Below are positions 5,843 through 11,636 of a stretch of DNA of 11,636 nt, piece after piece. Source of the stretch: DASQQQ01 sp036390995 (lineage in GTDB: Bacteria; Actinomycetota; UBA4738; HRBIN12); contig DASWAT010000089.1 of the NCBI GenBank assembly GCA_036390995.1, forward strand, positions 1 through 11,636, in the 5' to 3' direction. The notes beneath the pieces were generated by a model. It was not told the origin of the DNA. It worked only from the letters and a program-made list of their open reading frames with translations, and searched no databases. The translations under genes and the position numbers were made by a program. Position 1 is the stretch's first letter. Each line of letters starts with the position of its first letter.

Positions 5843-6796
5843 GTGACCATGCGGATCCGGGGGTTCGCGATGGTGATGTGCTCGACCCTCACGCTTCTCC
5901 TCGGCGGAGGCGTGCTCGGTGTCATGCCGGCCAGCGCCGCACCGGTGCCCGGAACCCGATGCACGCTGTTCCCGGCGAACAGCATCTGGAACACGCGAGT
6001 GGACCGGCTCCCGGTCGACCCGAGGAGCGACACCTGGCTGTCCACGATGGCAGCATCGGCTACGAACCTCCAACCGGACTTCGGGCCCCCGGGCTACGGG
6101 ATGCCGTTCGATGTGGTCTCCCGCCGGCACCGGACCGTCCGGATCCGGTTCCGATACGCGGACGAGAGCGACCGCGTGCGGTACCCGTTCGGTCAGGACA
6201 CGCCGATCGAGGGTGGCTCGGACCGGCACGCGCTCATCGTGGACAGGAGCACCTGCACCCTCTACGAGTTGTTCGACGCGGACTGAAACGGCGGTCACCC
6301 CACCGCCGGAAGCGGCGCCGTCTGGGATCTGGGTTCGAACCGGCTGCGGCCCGACGGCCGGACGTCGGCCGACGCCGCCGGGCCACCAATCCTGCCGGGC
6401 CTGGTCCGCTACGACGAGGTGCAGGCGGGGGCGATCCGCCACGCCACCCGGTTCACCGCCGATCTCACCCGGAGCATGCACCTGTGGCCCGCCCGTCACG
6501 ATGCCGGTGTCTCGAACGCGGACTACCCGCCCATGGGCGCCCGCTTGCGCCTGGAGGCGAGCTTCGATCTCTCCGCATTCAGCGCGAAGGCGCGGGTGAT
6601 CCTGCGCGCGATGAAGCGTTACGGGCTGATCCTTGCCGACAACGGCTCGAACTGGCACTTCCAGGGGACCCGTGACGAGCGCTGGCGGAGCCGTCTCCTG
6701 GATCAGCTGAAGTCGGTGCCAGCATCGGCCTTCGAGGCCGTGGACGTGTCCGCCTGCATGGTCAGACTGGGCAGCGGGCGGGCCGACTGTTCCTGA
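5843..6796 (+). pseudogene. Conserved secreted protein of unknown function, interrupted by in-frame TGA
   Basis: One reading frame runs from the GTG at 5843 (GAGG at 5831-5834, 8 bp upstream) to the TGA at 6794-6796, broken only by a TGA at 6284-6286. It encodes about 317 positions. A signal peptide (hydrophobic STLTLLLGGGVLGVMPASA, cleavage near ASA-APVPG) is followed by FPANSIWNTRVDRLPV, then RIRFRYADESDRVRYPF and SDRHALIVDRSTCTLYELFD before the stop. After it come AGSGAVWDLGSNRLRP, TSADAAGPPILPGLVRYDEV, PPMGARLRLEASFDLSAF and RYGLILADNGSNWHFQGT. Both halves look like one conserved actinobacterial secreted-protein type for which I know no function. The stop replaces a residue in the variable stretch between DAD and NGG; TGG, CGA or GGA to TGA are all single changes. 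Nonsense mutation, sequencing error or stop read-through are possible. It starts about 100 bp beyond the right attachment repeat. Confidence 0.75.
6289..6308 (+). other. Hairpin directly downstream of the in-frame TGA
   Basis: CGGCGGT (6289-6295) pairs perfectly with ACCGCCG (6302-6308) around the loop CACCCC, starting three bases after the internal TGA. It sits inside coding sequence, so it may be incidental GC-rich pairing. Its place recalls bacterial recoding elements, but the loop lacks the G/GU expected of a SECIS. Confidence 0.4.
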
Positions 6797-6804
6797 GGCG
6801 TGAC

Positions 6805-6839
6805 CGGTCGGCGGGGGACGCCTGCCGGGGCGCCGACCG
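6805..6839 (+). terminator. Probable terminator after the secreted-protein gene
   Basis: CGGTCGGCG (6805-6813) and CGCCGACCG (6831-6839) form a perfect 9-bp stem around a 17-nt loop, 8 bp after the stop codon. There is no T-run, as is usual for high-GC genomes. It would separate this gene from the transporter operon. Confidence 0.55.
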
Positions 6840-6893
6840 ACTCGACACCTTCTCGCGACAACCCCGCAACATCCTCCCGGCGGATGGCCTCCT

Positions 6894-6905
6894 GGAAGCG
6901 CTTCC
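6894..6905. promoter_or_regulatory. 12-bp perfect palindrome upstream of the SPOR/dpp operon
   Basis: GGAAGCGCTTCC is a perfect palindrome 31 bp before the start of the first gene of the operon. It could be an operator or the base of a short leader hairpin. No regulator family is recognised from it. Confidence 0.25.
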
Positions 6906-6936
6906 GATCCCAACGGAGATGGGAAAGGAGTCACAG

Positions 6937-7431
6937 ATGCATCGGATGCTTGTAGCTGGGCTGGCCACCGCCACCGCGCTGGTCGTGGCGGCAGGACCGG
7001 CGAACGCCGCTCCGCTCGCCTCGACGAAGATCCCGTCGGACGCGGCGGCTCGGTGGCAAGTGGTCGCCGGCACGTTCGGATCCAAGCATCGAGCCGACGA
7101 GGTCCTGAAGAGGCTGGAGGCCAAGGGCATCATGGGCTTCTCGGTGTCGTCCGAGGCGGCGGCCGAGCGCGGCCAGAGCTCCTCCCCCGACGACGTGACC
7201 GTCGGCCTGCCGGCCGCGGCCACGGAGCTCCCGTCGACCTCGGGGCCCGATGAGACGACCGAGCGAACGGACGCCGCCCGGTTCGAGGTGGCACGCGTCT
7301 TCCATCGCACCACGGCGACCCATCGTGACGAGCAGACCCTCCGCCGCGGCGCGTGCCCAGGGCTCGACGCCCGAGTGAGAACCGGACCACCAGGTGTGAG
7401 CGAATACCTTCCGAAAGGTGGGGTGCCATGA
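6937..7431 (+). CDS. Secreted SPOR-like domain protein, first gene of the dpp operon
   Basis: The start is the ATG at 6937, because AAAGGAG (6924-6930) lies 6 bp upstream. The product is 164 residues with a Sec signal peptide (about 1-24, ending GPANA). The first half of a SPOR-like repeat is clear: RWQVVAGTFGSKHRADEVLK through EAKGIMGFSV (39-70). A second beta-alpha-beta half, RFEVARVFHRTTATHRDEQT through ARVRTG (115-150), follows after a low-complexity linker of about 45 Ser/Pro/Ala/Glu-rich residues. SPOR domains normally bind septal peptidoglycan stripped of stem peptides; whether this split form still does is unknown. Its TGA overlaps the dppC ATG by 4 bp (ATGA), so the two are translationally coupled, which ties this envelope protein to the peptide transporter. 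The SPOR match is moderate and rests on pattern, not on an alignment. Confidence 0.65.
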   Translation: MHRMLVAGLATATALVVAAGPANAAPLASTKIPSDAAARWQVVAGTFGSKHRADEVLKRLEAKGIMGFSVSSEAAAERGQSSSPDDVTVGLPAAATELPSTSGPDETTERTDAARFEVARVFHRTTATHRDEQTLRRGACPGLDARVRTGPPGVSEYLPKGGVP

Positions 7432-8481
7432 GCGCGTCACTCGCCGAAGCCGGCGAGTGGGGGGGCGCCCCACGGATCGGCGGTCGGTCGCCTTGGCAGG
7501 TCTTCTGGCGACGGTTCTGGATCGATCGTGTGGCCATCGCGGGCGGGGTCACGATCGTGATCCTGGTCTTGCTGGCGCTGCTCGCGCCGGTGATCGCGAA
7601 GCTGGTCGGGCACGGCCCGAACCAGTTGTTCCAGGGCATGGTCAACGCGTTCGGCCTCCCGTTGGGGCCGAACGGTCGGTTCTGGTTCGGCGCCGACTCG
7701 GCCGGGCGGGACGTGTTCGTCCGGACGATCTACGGGGCCCGGACCTCGCTGGCCGTCGCGTTCCTCGCCACGGGGCTGGCCATGGTCATCGGGGTCCTCC
7801 TGGGACTCACCGCCGGCTTCTACCGAGGCTGGGTCGACACGGTGATCTCGCGCGCGATCGACTTCGTCCTGTCGCTGCCGCTGCTCCTGTTCGCGATCGG
7901 GATCTCCGTGGCGTGCTCGACGTCGGTGCGGGGGTGCCTCGGCGGGCTCGTGCAGCCGGGGCTGCGCCTGGTCGTGACGATCATCGCGTTGTTCACGTGG
8001 CCGTACATCGCCCGCATCGTTCGCGGGATGACCCTGTCGCTGCGGGAGAAGGAGTTCGTCGAGTCGGCCCGCTCCCTGGGGGCAGGAGATCTGCGGATCA
8101 TGCTCCGCGAGATCTTCCCGAACCTCATCGCGCCGGTGATCGTCTACACGACACTGATCATCCCGAGCAACATCCTGTTCGAGGCGGCGCTCTCCTTCTT
8201 GGGGGTGGGGATCCCAGAGCACGCCTTCATGGGGAGGGATGCTCGCGCAGGCCGCCGAGAACCAGCTGTTCACCTACGCGTGGTGGATGATGTTGTTCCC
8301 GGGGCTCTTCCTCCTGCTCACCACGCTGGCCTTCAACCTGCTGGGCGACGGCCTGCGCGACGCGCTGGATCCACGGCCGCTTCCCGTCGGCCGGCATGTG
8401 GCCAAGCGGCGCGCTCGCCGTGAGGAGCAGGGGGCCGAAGGGGCGGGGGCCCACCCTGAGGGGATCACCGTCGGTACGTGA
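7428..8481 (+). pseudogene. dppC: Peptide ABC transporter permease DppC/OppC, frameshifted
   Basis: This is an inner-membrane permease of the dipeptide/oligopeptide importer family. ATG 7428 follows AGGTGG (7416-7421). A first membrane segment (about 36-58) is followed by the family motif FGADSAGRDVFVRTIYGART (87-106), further segments, and the EAA loop that contacts the ATPase (EFVESARSLGAGDLRIMLRE, 209-228). The frame is intact to LSFLGVGIPEH (256-265) and is then lost at about 8223. The expected continuation PSWGGMLAQAAENQLFTYAW lies in the +1 frame from 8224 and runs to the TGA at 8479-8481, supplying the last membrane segment and GDGLRDALDPR. The change is one extra base or, against the family consensus IPE-x-x-PSWG, two missing bases. 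Without repair the protein keeps the EAA loop but ends in a garbled arginine/proline-rich tail. Assembly error is a real possibility because the neighbours are intact. Confidence 0.88.
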
Positions 8482-8495
8482 GGAAAGGAGTCCGC

Positions 8496-10349
8496 ATGCG
8501 TACCAAACGACCTGCCATCGTGGGCCTCATAGCGACCCTGGCGCTGGTTGGGGCGGCGTGCTCGAAGACGTCGACCCCTTTGAGCGGCGGGAGTTCGAGC
8601 ACCCCAACACCGGGCGGGGTCTACCGGACCGCCATAAACAGCTTCGGGTTCACCGACGGGTTCGACCCGACAGGCGAGTACCTGTCGACGTCGTGGGAGT
8701 TCTACCAGGCGATGCTGCGAACCCTCGTGACCTACCGGCACGTCGCGGGAGTGGCTGGCACCCAGCTGGTCCCCGACCTGGCCACGTCGGTGCCGACGCC
8801 GACCAACGGTGGGCTCACGTACACGTTCCACCTGAAGCCGGGCGTCATGTTCGGCCCGCCGGTCAGCCGGCCGATCACGTCGAAGGACATCGCGTACGCC
8901 TTCGAGCGGATCGATTCGACGCCGGAGGCCGCGCAGTACGCCTTCTACTACGACGGCACGATCGTCGGGATGCACCAGCACGCTGGGCCCCCGGCGCCGA
9001 TCTCGGGGATCCAGACCCCCAACCCCACGACGATCGTCTTCCACCTGACCAAGCCCACCGGGGACTTCCTGTACCGCCTGGCCCTGGACGCCACGGCGCC
9101 GATCCCCCAGGAAGTCGCGAAGTGCTTCCCCACCGCCGGCGGCTACGGGCGCGACATCGTCTCGTCGGGGCCCTACATGATCCAGGGCGCCAACCAGGTG
9201 AACATCTCATCGTGCAGCACGATCAAGCCGATGTCCGGTTTCGACCCGAGCAGTCACCTCTACCTGGTCCGGAACCCCGACTACAAGCAGTCGACCGACA
9301 CCGCGAGGTCGAACTACGTGAACGGGATCTCGGTGACGATCGACTCCAACGTCTCCGACATCTTCAACAAGGTGCAGTCGGGGACGCTGGACGGAACGCT
9401 GGGGACGCAGCCGCCCCTCACCGTGCTGTCGCAGTACCAGTCGAGCTCGTCGCTTCGGCCGCTCCTGCACTCGGACCCGAACAACGCGATCTGGTACCTG
9501 GGCATGAACCTGGCCACGCCGCCGTTCAACGACGTCCACGTCCGGCAGGCCGTGAACGACGTCATCGACAAGGCCGCGCTGGTGAAGGCCTGGGGCGGCT
9601 CGGTGTACGGGCAGATCGCCACGAGCATCACGCCTCCTCTGTTGCTGGGCAACCAGCTCACGCAGTCGTACGACCCGTACGCGACGCCGGGCTTCGCCGG
9701 TGACCTGGCCAAGGCGAAGGCCGCGATGATGCTGTCGAAGACGTACGACCCCAAGCACGACGGGATGTGCGACGTCGCGGCGTGCAAGAACGTTCTGATG
9801 ATCAATCGCAACTACGCGCCGTGGTCGACGATGGAGCCGATCGTGGTCCAGGACCTGGCCCAGATCGGCATCCAGGTGGTGCCCCGGGAGCTCGAGACCG
9901 GCGCGTCGTACCAGACGATCGAGACCGTGAAGAACGACGTCCCGCTCTACCTGAACGCCGGGTGGGGGCCGGACTACCCCGACCCGTACACGTTCGCCCA
10001 GCCGCTGTTCTCCACATCGTCGATCGTCCCCGTGGGGACCCCGAACAACTCGTTGGTCGGGCTGACCGCAGCCCAGGCCAGGGCCGACGGGATCCCGTAC
10101 CCGGCGGGAGGGGTACCGAGCGTCGACCCGCAGATCAACCACTGCGAAGGTCTGTCCGGCTCCGCGCGTCTCTCGTGCTGGGTCGGATTCAACAAGACCG
10201 TGATGCAGAGCGTGGTCCCGTTCGTGCCGTACCTGTGGTCAAACGAGATCACGGTGGTGGCTCCCTCGGTCACGAGGTACGCGTTCGACCAGTTCACGGG
10301 GATCGTCTCCCTCACGCAGCTCGCGGTGAACAACAACGCGACGCTGTAG
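8496..10349 (+). CDS. dppA: Peptide ABC transporter substrate-binding lipoprotein (SBP_bac_5 family)
   Basis: This 617-residue extracytoplasmic solute-binding protein captures peptides and hands them to the DppB/DppC channel. The start at ATG 8496 is set by AGGAAAGGAG (8481-8490), 5 bp upstream, the strongest ribosome-binding site of the operon. A lipoprotein signal peptide ends in ALVGAAC with Cys22 as lipid anchor, followed by a Ser/Thr/Pro/Gly linker. Family 5 features include LVPDLATSVPTPTNGGLTYT with FHLKPGVMF, TSKDIAYAFERI, SSGPYMI, YLVRNPDYK, MNLATPPFNDVHVRQAVNDV and LNAGWGPDYPDPYTFAQPLF. It is longer than E. coli DppA (535), with inserts containing Cys pairs (MCDVAAC; CEGLSGSARLSC). 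It starts 14 bp after the repaired dppC stop and is followed by a strong hairpin before dppB. Ligand specificity cannot be read from the sequence; the nearby D-aminoacylase suggests D-residue-containing peptides. Confidence 0.93.
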   Translation: MRTKRPAIVGLIATLALVGAACSKTSTPLSGGSSSTPTPGGVYRTAINSFGFTDGFDPTGEYLSTSWEFYQAMLRTLVTYRHVAGVAGTQLVPDLATSVPTPTNGGLTYTFHLKPGVMFGPPVSRPITSKDIAYAFERIDSTPEAAQYAFYYDGTIVGMHQHAGPPAPISGIQTPNPTTIVFHLTKPTGDFLYRLALDATAPIPQEVAKCFPTAGGYGRDIVSSGPYMIQGANQVNISSCSTIKPMSGFDPSSHLYLVRNPDYKQSTDTARSNYVNGISVTIDSNVSDIFNKVQSGTLDGTLGTQPPLTVLSQYQSSSSLRPLLHSDPNNAIWYLGMNLATPPFNDVHVRQAVNDVIDKAALVKAWGGSVYGQIATSITPPLLLGNQLTQSYDPYATPGFAGDLAKAKAAMMLSKTYDPKHDGMCDVAACKNVLMINRNYAPWSTMEPIVVQDLAQIGIQVVPRELETGASYQTIETVKNDVPLYLNAGWGPDYPDPYTFAQPLFSTSSIVPVGTPNNSLVGLTAAQARADGIPYPAGGVPSVDPQINHCEGLSGSARLSCWVGFNKTVMQSVVPFVPYLWSNEITVVAPSVTRYAFDQFTGIVSLTQLAVNNNATL

Positions 10350-10366
10350 CCGTGCAACGACCCTCG

Positions 10367-10406
10367 CCGGGAGGGGCCCGCGGCACGACCGCGAGCCCCT
10401 CTCCGG
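10367..10406 (+). terminator. Strong intergenic hairpin between dppA and dppB
   Basis: GAGGGGC (10371-10377) pairs with GCCCCTC (10395-10401). After one C/A mismatch, CGCGG (10379-10383) pairs with CCGCG (10389-10393) around the loop CACGA. Outer CCGG/CCGG pairs extend it with one bulged T. There is no T-run, and dppB follows within 31 bp in the same operon. It more likely limits read-through or protects the dppA mRNA than fully terminates. Confidence 0.6.
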
Positions 10407-10436
10407 CCGCGGTCACCGGCGCAGGAGGCGGCGGCC

Positions 10437-11402
10437 ATGATGAGGTACATCGTCCGCAGGGTGCTCTGGATGATCGTGGTCGTGCTCCTGATCACCCTGT
10501 TCACCTACGTGATCTTCTTCGTGATGCCGCCCGTGAACCCCGCGGTGGCTTTCGCCGGCAGGGCGCCGACGAAGCAGTTGATCGCGGAGGTGACGCGCCT
10601 CTTCGGTCTGAACAAGCCGGTCTGGGAGCAGTACGTGCTCTTCGTCAAGCACCTGTTCCTCGGTGACCGGTGGGGGTGGCCGGGATTGGGGTTCTCGTTC
10701 ACCACGCGGTCGTCCGTCCGGTCCATCATCGGCAGCCGTCTGATCGTTACGGCACAGCTCGCCATCGGGGCGGCCCTGGTGTGGCTGGCCATCGGGATCC
10801 CCATCGGCATCCTGTCGGCCCTCAAGCCCCGGTCCCTGACCGATCGGGTAACGATGGGGATCGCCCTGTTCGGCGTCTCGGCACCGGCGTTCTGGCTGGG
10901 GCTGATGGCCCTGTGGCTCTTCTGGTTCAAGCTGCACGTGGCCGCGGGGTCCGGGTACGTGTCCATCGGCGTGGGGTTCTTCACGTGGCTGAACCACATG
11001 CTGATGCCCTGGTTCGTGCTCGCGTTCCTGTTCGCGGCGTTCTACGCGCGGATCTCGCGGGCTGGCCTGATCGAGGCCATGAACGAGGACTTCGTCCGGA
11101 CCGCGCGGGCCAAGGGCCTGCCCGAGTGGCAGGTGGTGGTCAAGCACGGGCTCCGGGCCAGCCTCACCCCCGTGGTGACGATGCTGGGGATGGACCTCGG
11201 CGGGCTGCTGGGTGGCGCCGTGATCACCGAGACTGTGTTCAACCTGCAGGGGATCGGGCTCTACGCCGTCCAGTCGATCGGCAACGGGGATCTCCCCGCG
11301 ATCCTCGCGGTCACGCTCGTGGCCTCGTTCTTCGTCACCCTCGGGAACCTGCTCGTGGACATCCTGTACGCGTTCCTGGATCCACGGATCCGGTACTCGT
11401 AG
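10437..11402 (+). CDS. dppB: Peptide ABC transporter permease DppB/OppB
   Basis: This 321-residue inner-membrane permease forms the channel with DppC. The N-terminus MRYIVRRVLWMIVVVLLITL gives the first membrane segment with the arginine pair typical of DppB. A periplasmic region (about 31-100) contains LFGLNKPVWEQY. The remaining segments carry the EAA loop FVRTARAKGLPEWQVVVKHG (219-238), then LGGLLGGAVITETVFNLQGI and the conserved C-terminus LVDILYAFLDPRIRY. The length is normal. ATG 10437 is chosen with AGGAGG (10423-10428) 8 bp upstream; the ATG directly after it at 10440 is possible. The gene order C-A-B is unusual (A-B-C is common), and the ATPase genes dppD/dppF are not in the window. 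The stop is only 16 bp from the stop of the converging D-aminoacylase gene. Confidence 0.95.
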   Translation: MMRYIVRRVLWMIVVVLLITLFTYVIFFVMPPVNPAVAFAGRAPTKQLIAEVTRLFGLNKPVWEQYVLFVKHLFLGDRWGWPGLGFSFTTRSSVRSIIGSRLIVTAQLAIGAALVWLAIGIPIGILSALKPRSLTDRVTMGIALFGVSAPAFWLGLMALWLFWFKLHVAAGSGYVSIGVGFFTWLNHMLMPWFVLAFLFAAFYARISRAGLIEAMNEDFVRTARAKGLPEWQVVVKHGLRASLTPVVTMLGMDLGGLLGGAVITETVFNLQGIGLYAVQSIGNGDLPAILAVTLVASFFVTLGNLLVDILYAFLDPRIRYS

Positions 11403-11418
11403 CCGACCTCGTCCGCCG

Positions 11419-11636
11419 TCAGGCTCGCCGGAGGGCGCGGCCGGCCCGCTCCCCGGGTCTTCCATCCCAGGCCACCCGGCCGTTCACCACGACCGCCGCG
11501 ATCCCGTCGGGGAACGTGTGAGGTGCCTCGAACGTCGCACGATCCTGCACCCGCCCCGGGTCGAGCACGACGAGGTCGGCGAAGGCGCCGGCCTCGATCC
11601 GACCCCGGCCGGCGAGCCGGAACCGCTCAGCCGGCA
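11419..11636 (-). CDS. C-terminal part of a D-aminoacylase-type amidohydrolase (partial)
   Basis: Reading leftwards from the window edge (codons from 11634), a frame open at the edge gives 71 residues ending at the TGA whose complement is 11419-11421. It contains ERFRLAGRGRIEAGAFADLV, then VLDPGRVQDRATFEAPHTFP and GIAAVVVNGRVAWDG. The GxIxxGxxADLVxxDP and ATFExPHxxPxGI...VxVNG motifs are the C-terminal signature of N-acyl-D-amino-acid deacylases (amidohydrolase superfamily), enzymes that release D-amino acids from N-acyl derivatives. The metal-binding residues lie in the missing part. It converges on dppB. A role in processing what the transporter imports is inferred from proximity. Confidence 0.8.
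   Translation of the reverse strand, partial: PAERFRLAGRGRIEAGAFADLVVLDPGRVQDRATFEAPHTFPDGIAAVVVNGRVAWDGRPGERAGRALRRA

Noticed and set aside
6284..6308. Selenocysteine insertion at the internal TGA
   Set aside because: The hairpin is in the right place but its loop lacks the G/GU needed for SelB binding, and no selenoprotein family is recognised; kept only as a finding to check.
6842..6872. TCGACA/CAACAT as a promoter for the SPOR-dpp operon
   Set aside because: The spacer is 19 bp and the -10 matches only three of six consensus positions; it is too weak to list as a feature, although a promoter must exist somewhere after the terminator at 6805-6839.
1..11636. CRISPR array, transposase or insertion-sequence ends
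   Set aside because: No regularly spaced repeats, transposase motifs or terminal inverted repeats with target duplications were seen anywhere in the window.

Overview
The window is high-GC bacterial DNA with many GTG starts, short or overlapping gene junctions and few T-runs. A mycobacterial-type CarD, the order carD - yacL-like PIN/TRAM gene - ispD - ispF - rlmB, and lipoprotein and secreted-protein signals of actinobacterial style point to an Actinomycetota genome. The class cannot be fixed from the sequence alone. cysS, which often sits between ispF and rlmB in Actinobacteria, is absent here.

Layout. (1) Positions 1-3904 are a core housekeeping block: the tail of an unidentified upstream gene, the RNA polymerase-binding regulator carD with its own promoter and a strong 3' hairpin, then a tightly coupled run of a membrane PIN/TRAM protein, ispD and ispF (non-mevalonate isoprenoid pathway) and the 23S rRNA methyltransferase rlmB. 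(2) tRNA-Thr(UGU) follows at 3923-3994. (3) The 44 bp from the anticodon loop to just past the tRNA 3' end are repeated exactly at 5695-5738. The two copies bracket a 1.7-kb segment that looks like a minimal tRNA-integrated island. Its only substantial gene is a secreted trypsin-fold serine protease, and no intact integrase is present. (4) A conserved secreted protein of unknown function follows (5843-6796), interrupted by one in-frame TGA that is followed at once by a hairpin. (5) Positions 6937-11402 are a peptide-transporter operon: a secreted SPOR-type protein overlapping dppC by 4 bp, dppC (frameshifted near 8223), a lipoprotein solute-binding protein dppA, a strong intergenic hairpin, and dppB. 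No ATPase genes are in view. (6) On the minus strand the window ends in the C-terminal part of a D-aminoacylase-type amidohydrolase that converges on dppB.

How the parts fit together. The isoprenoid/rRNA block is conserved housekeeping. The stretch after the tRNA is accessory and export-oriented: protease, conserved secreted protein and SPOR protein, then a peptide importer and a D-amino-acid deacylase. This would suit scavenging of peptides or D-amino-acid-containing cell-wall fragments, which is an inference. Two coding disruptions within about 2 kb (a nonsense codon and a frameshift) may be real decay or assembly errors and should be checked against reads.
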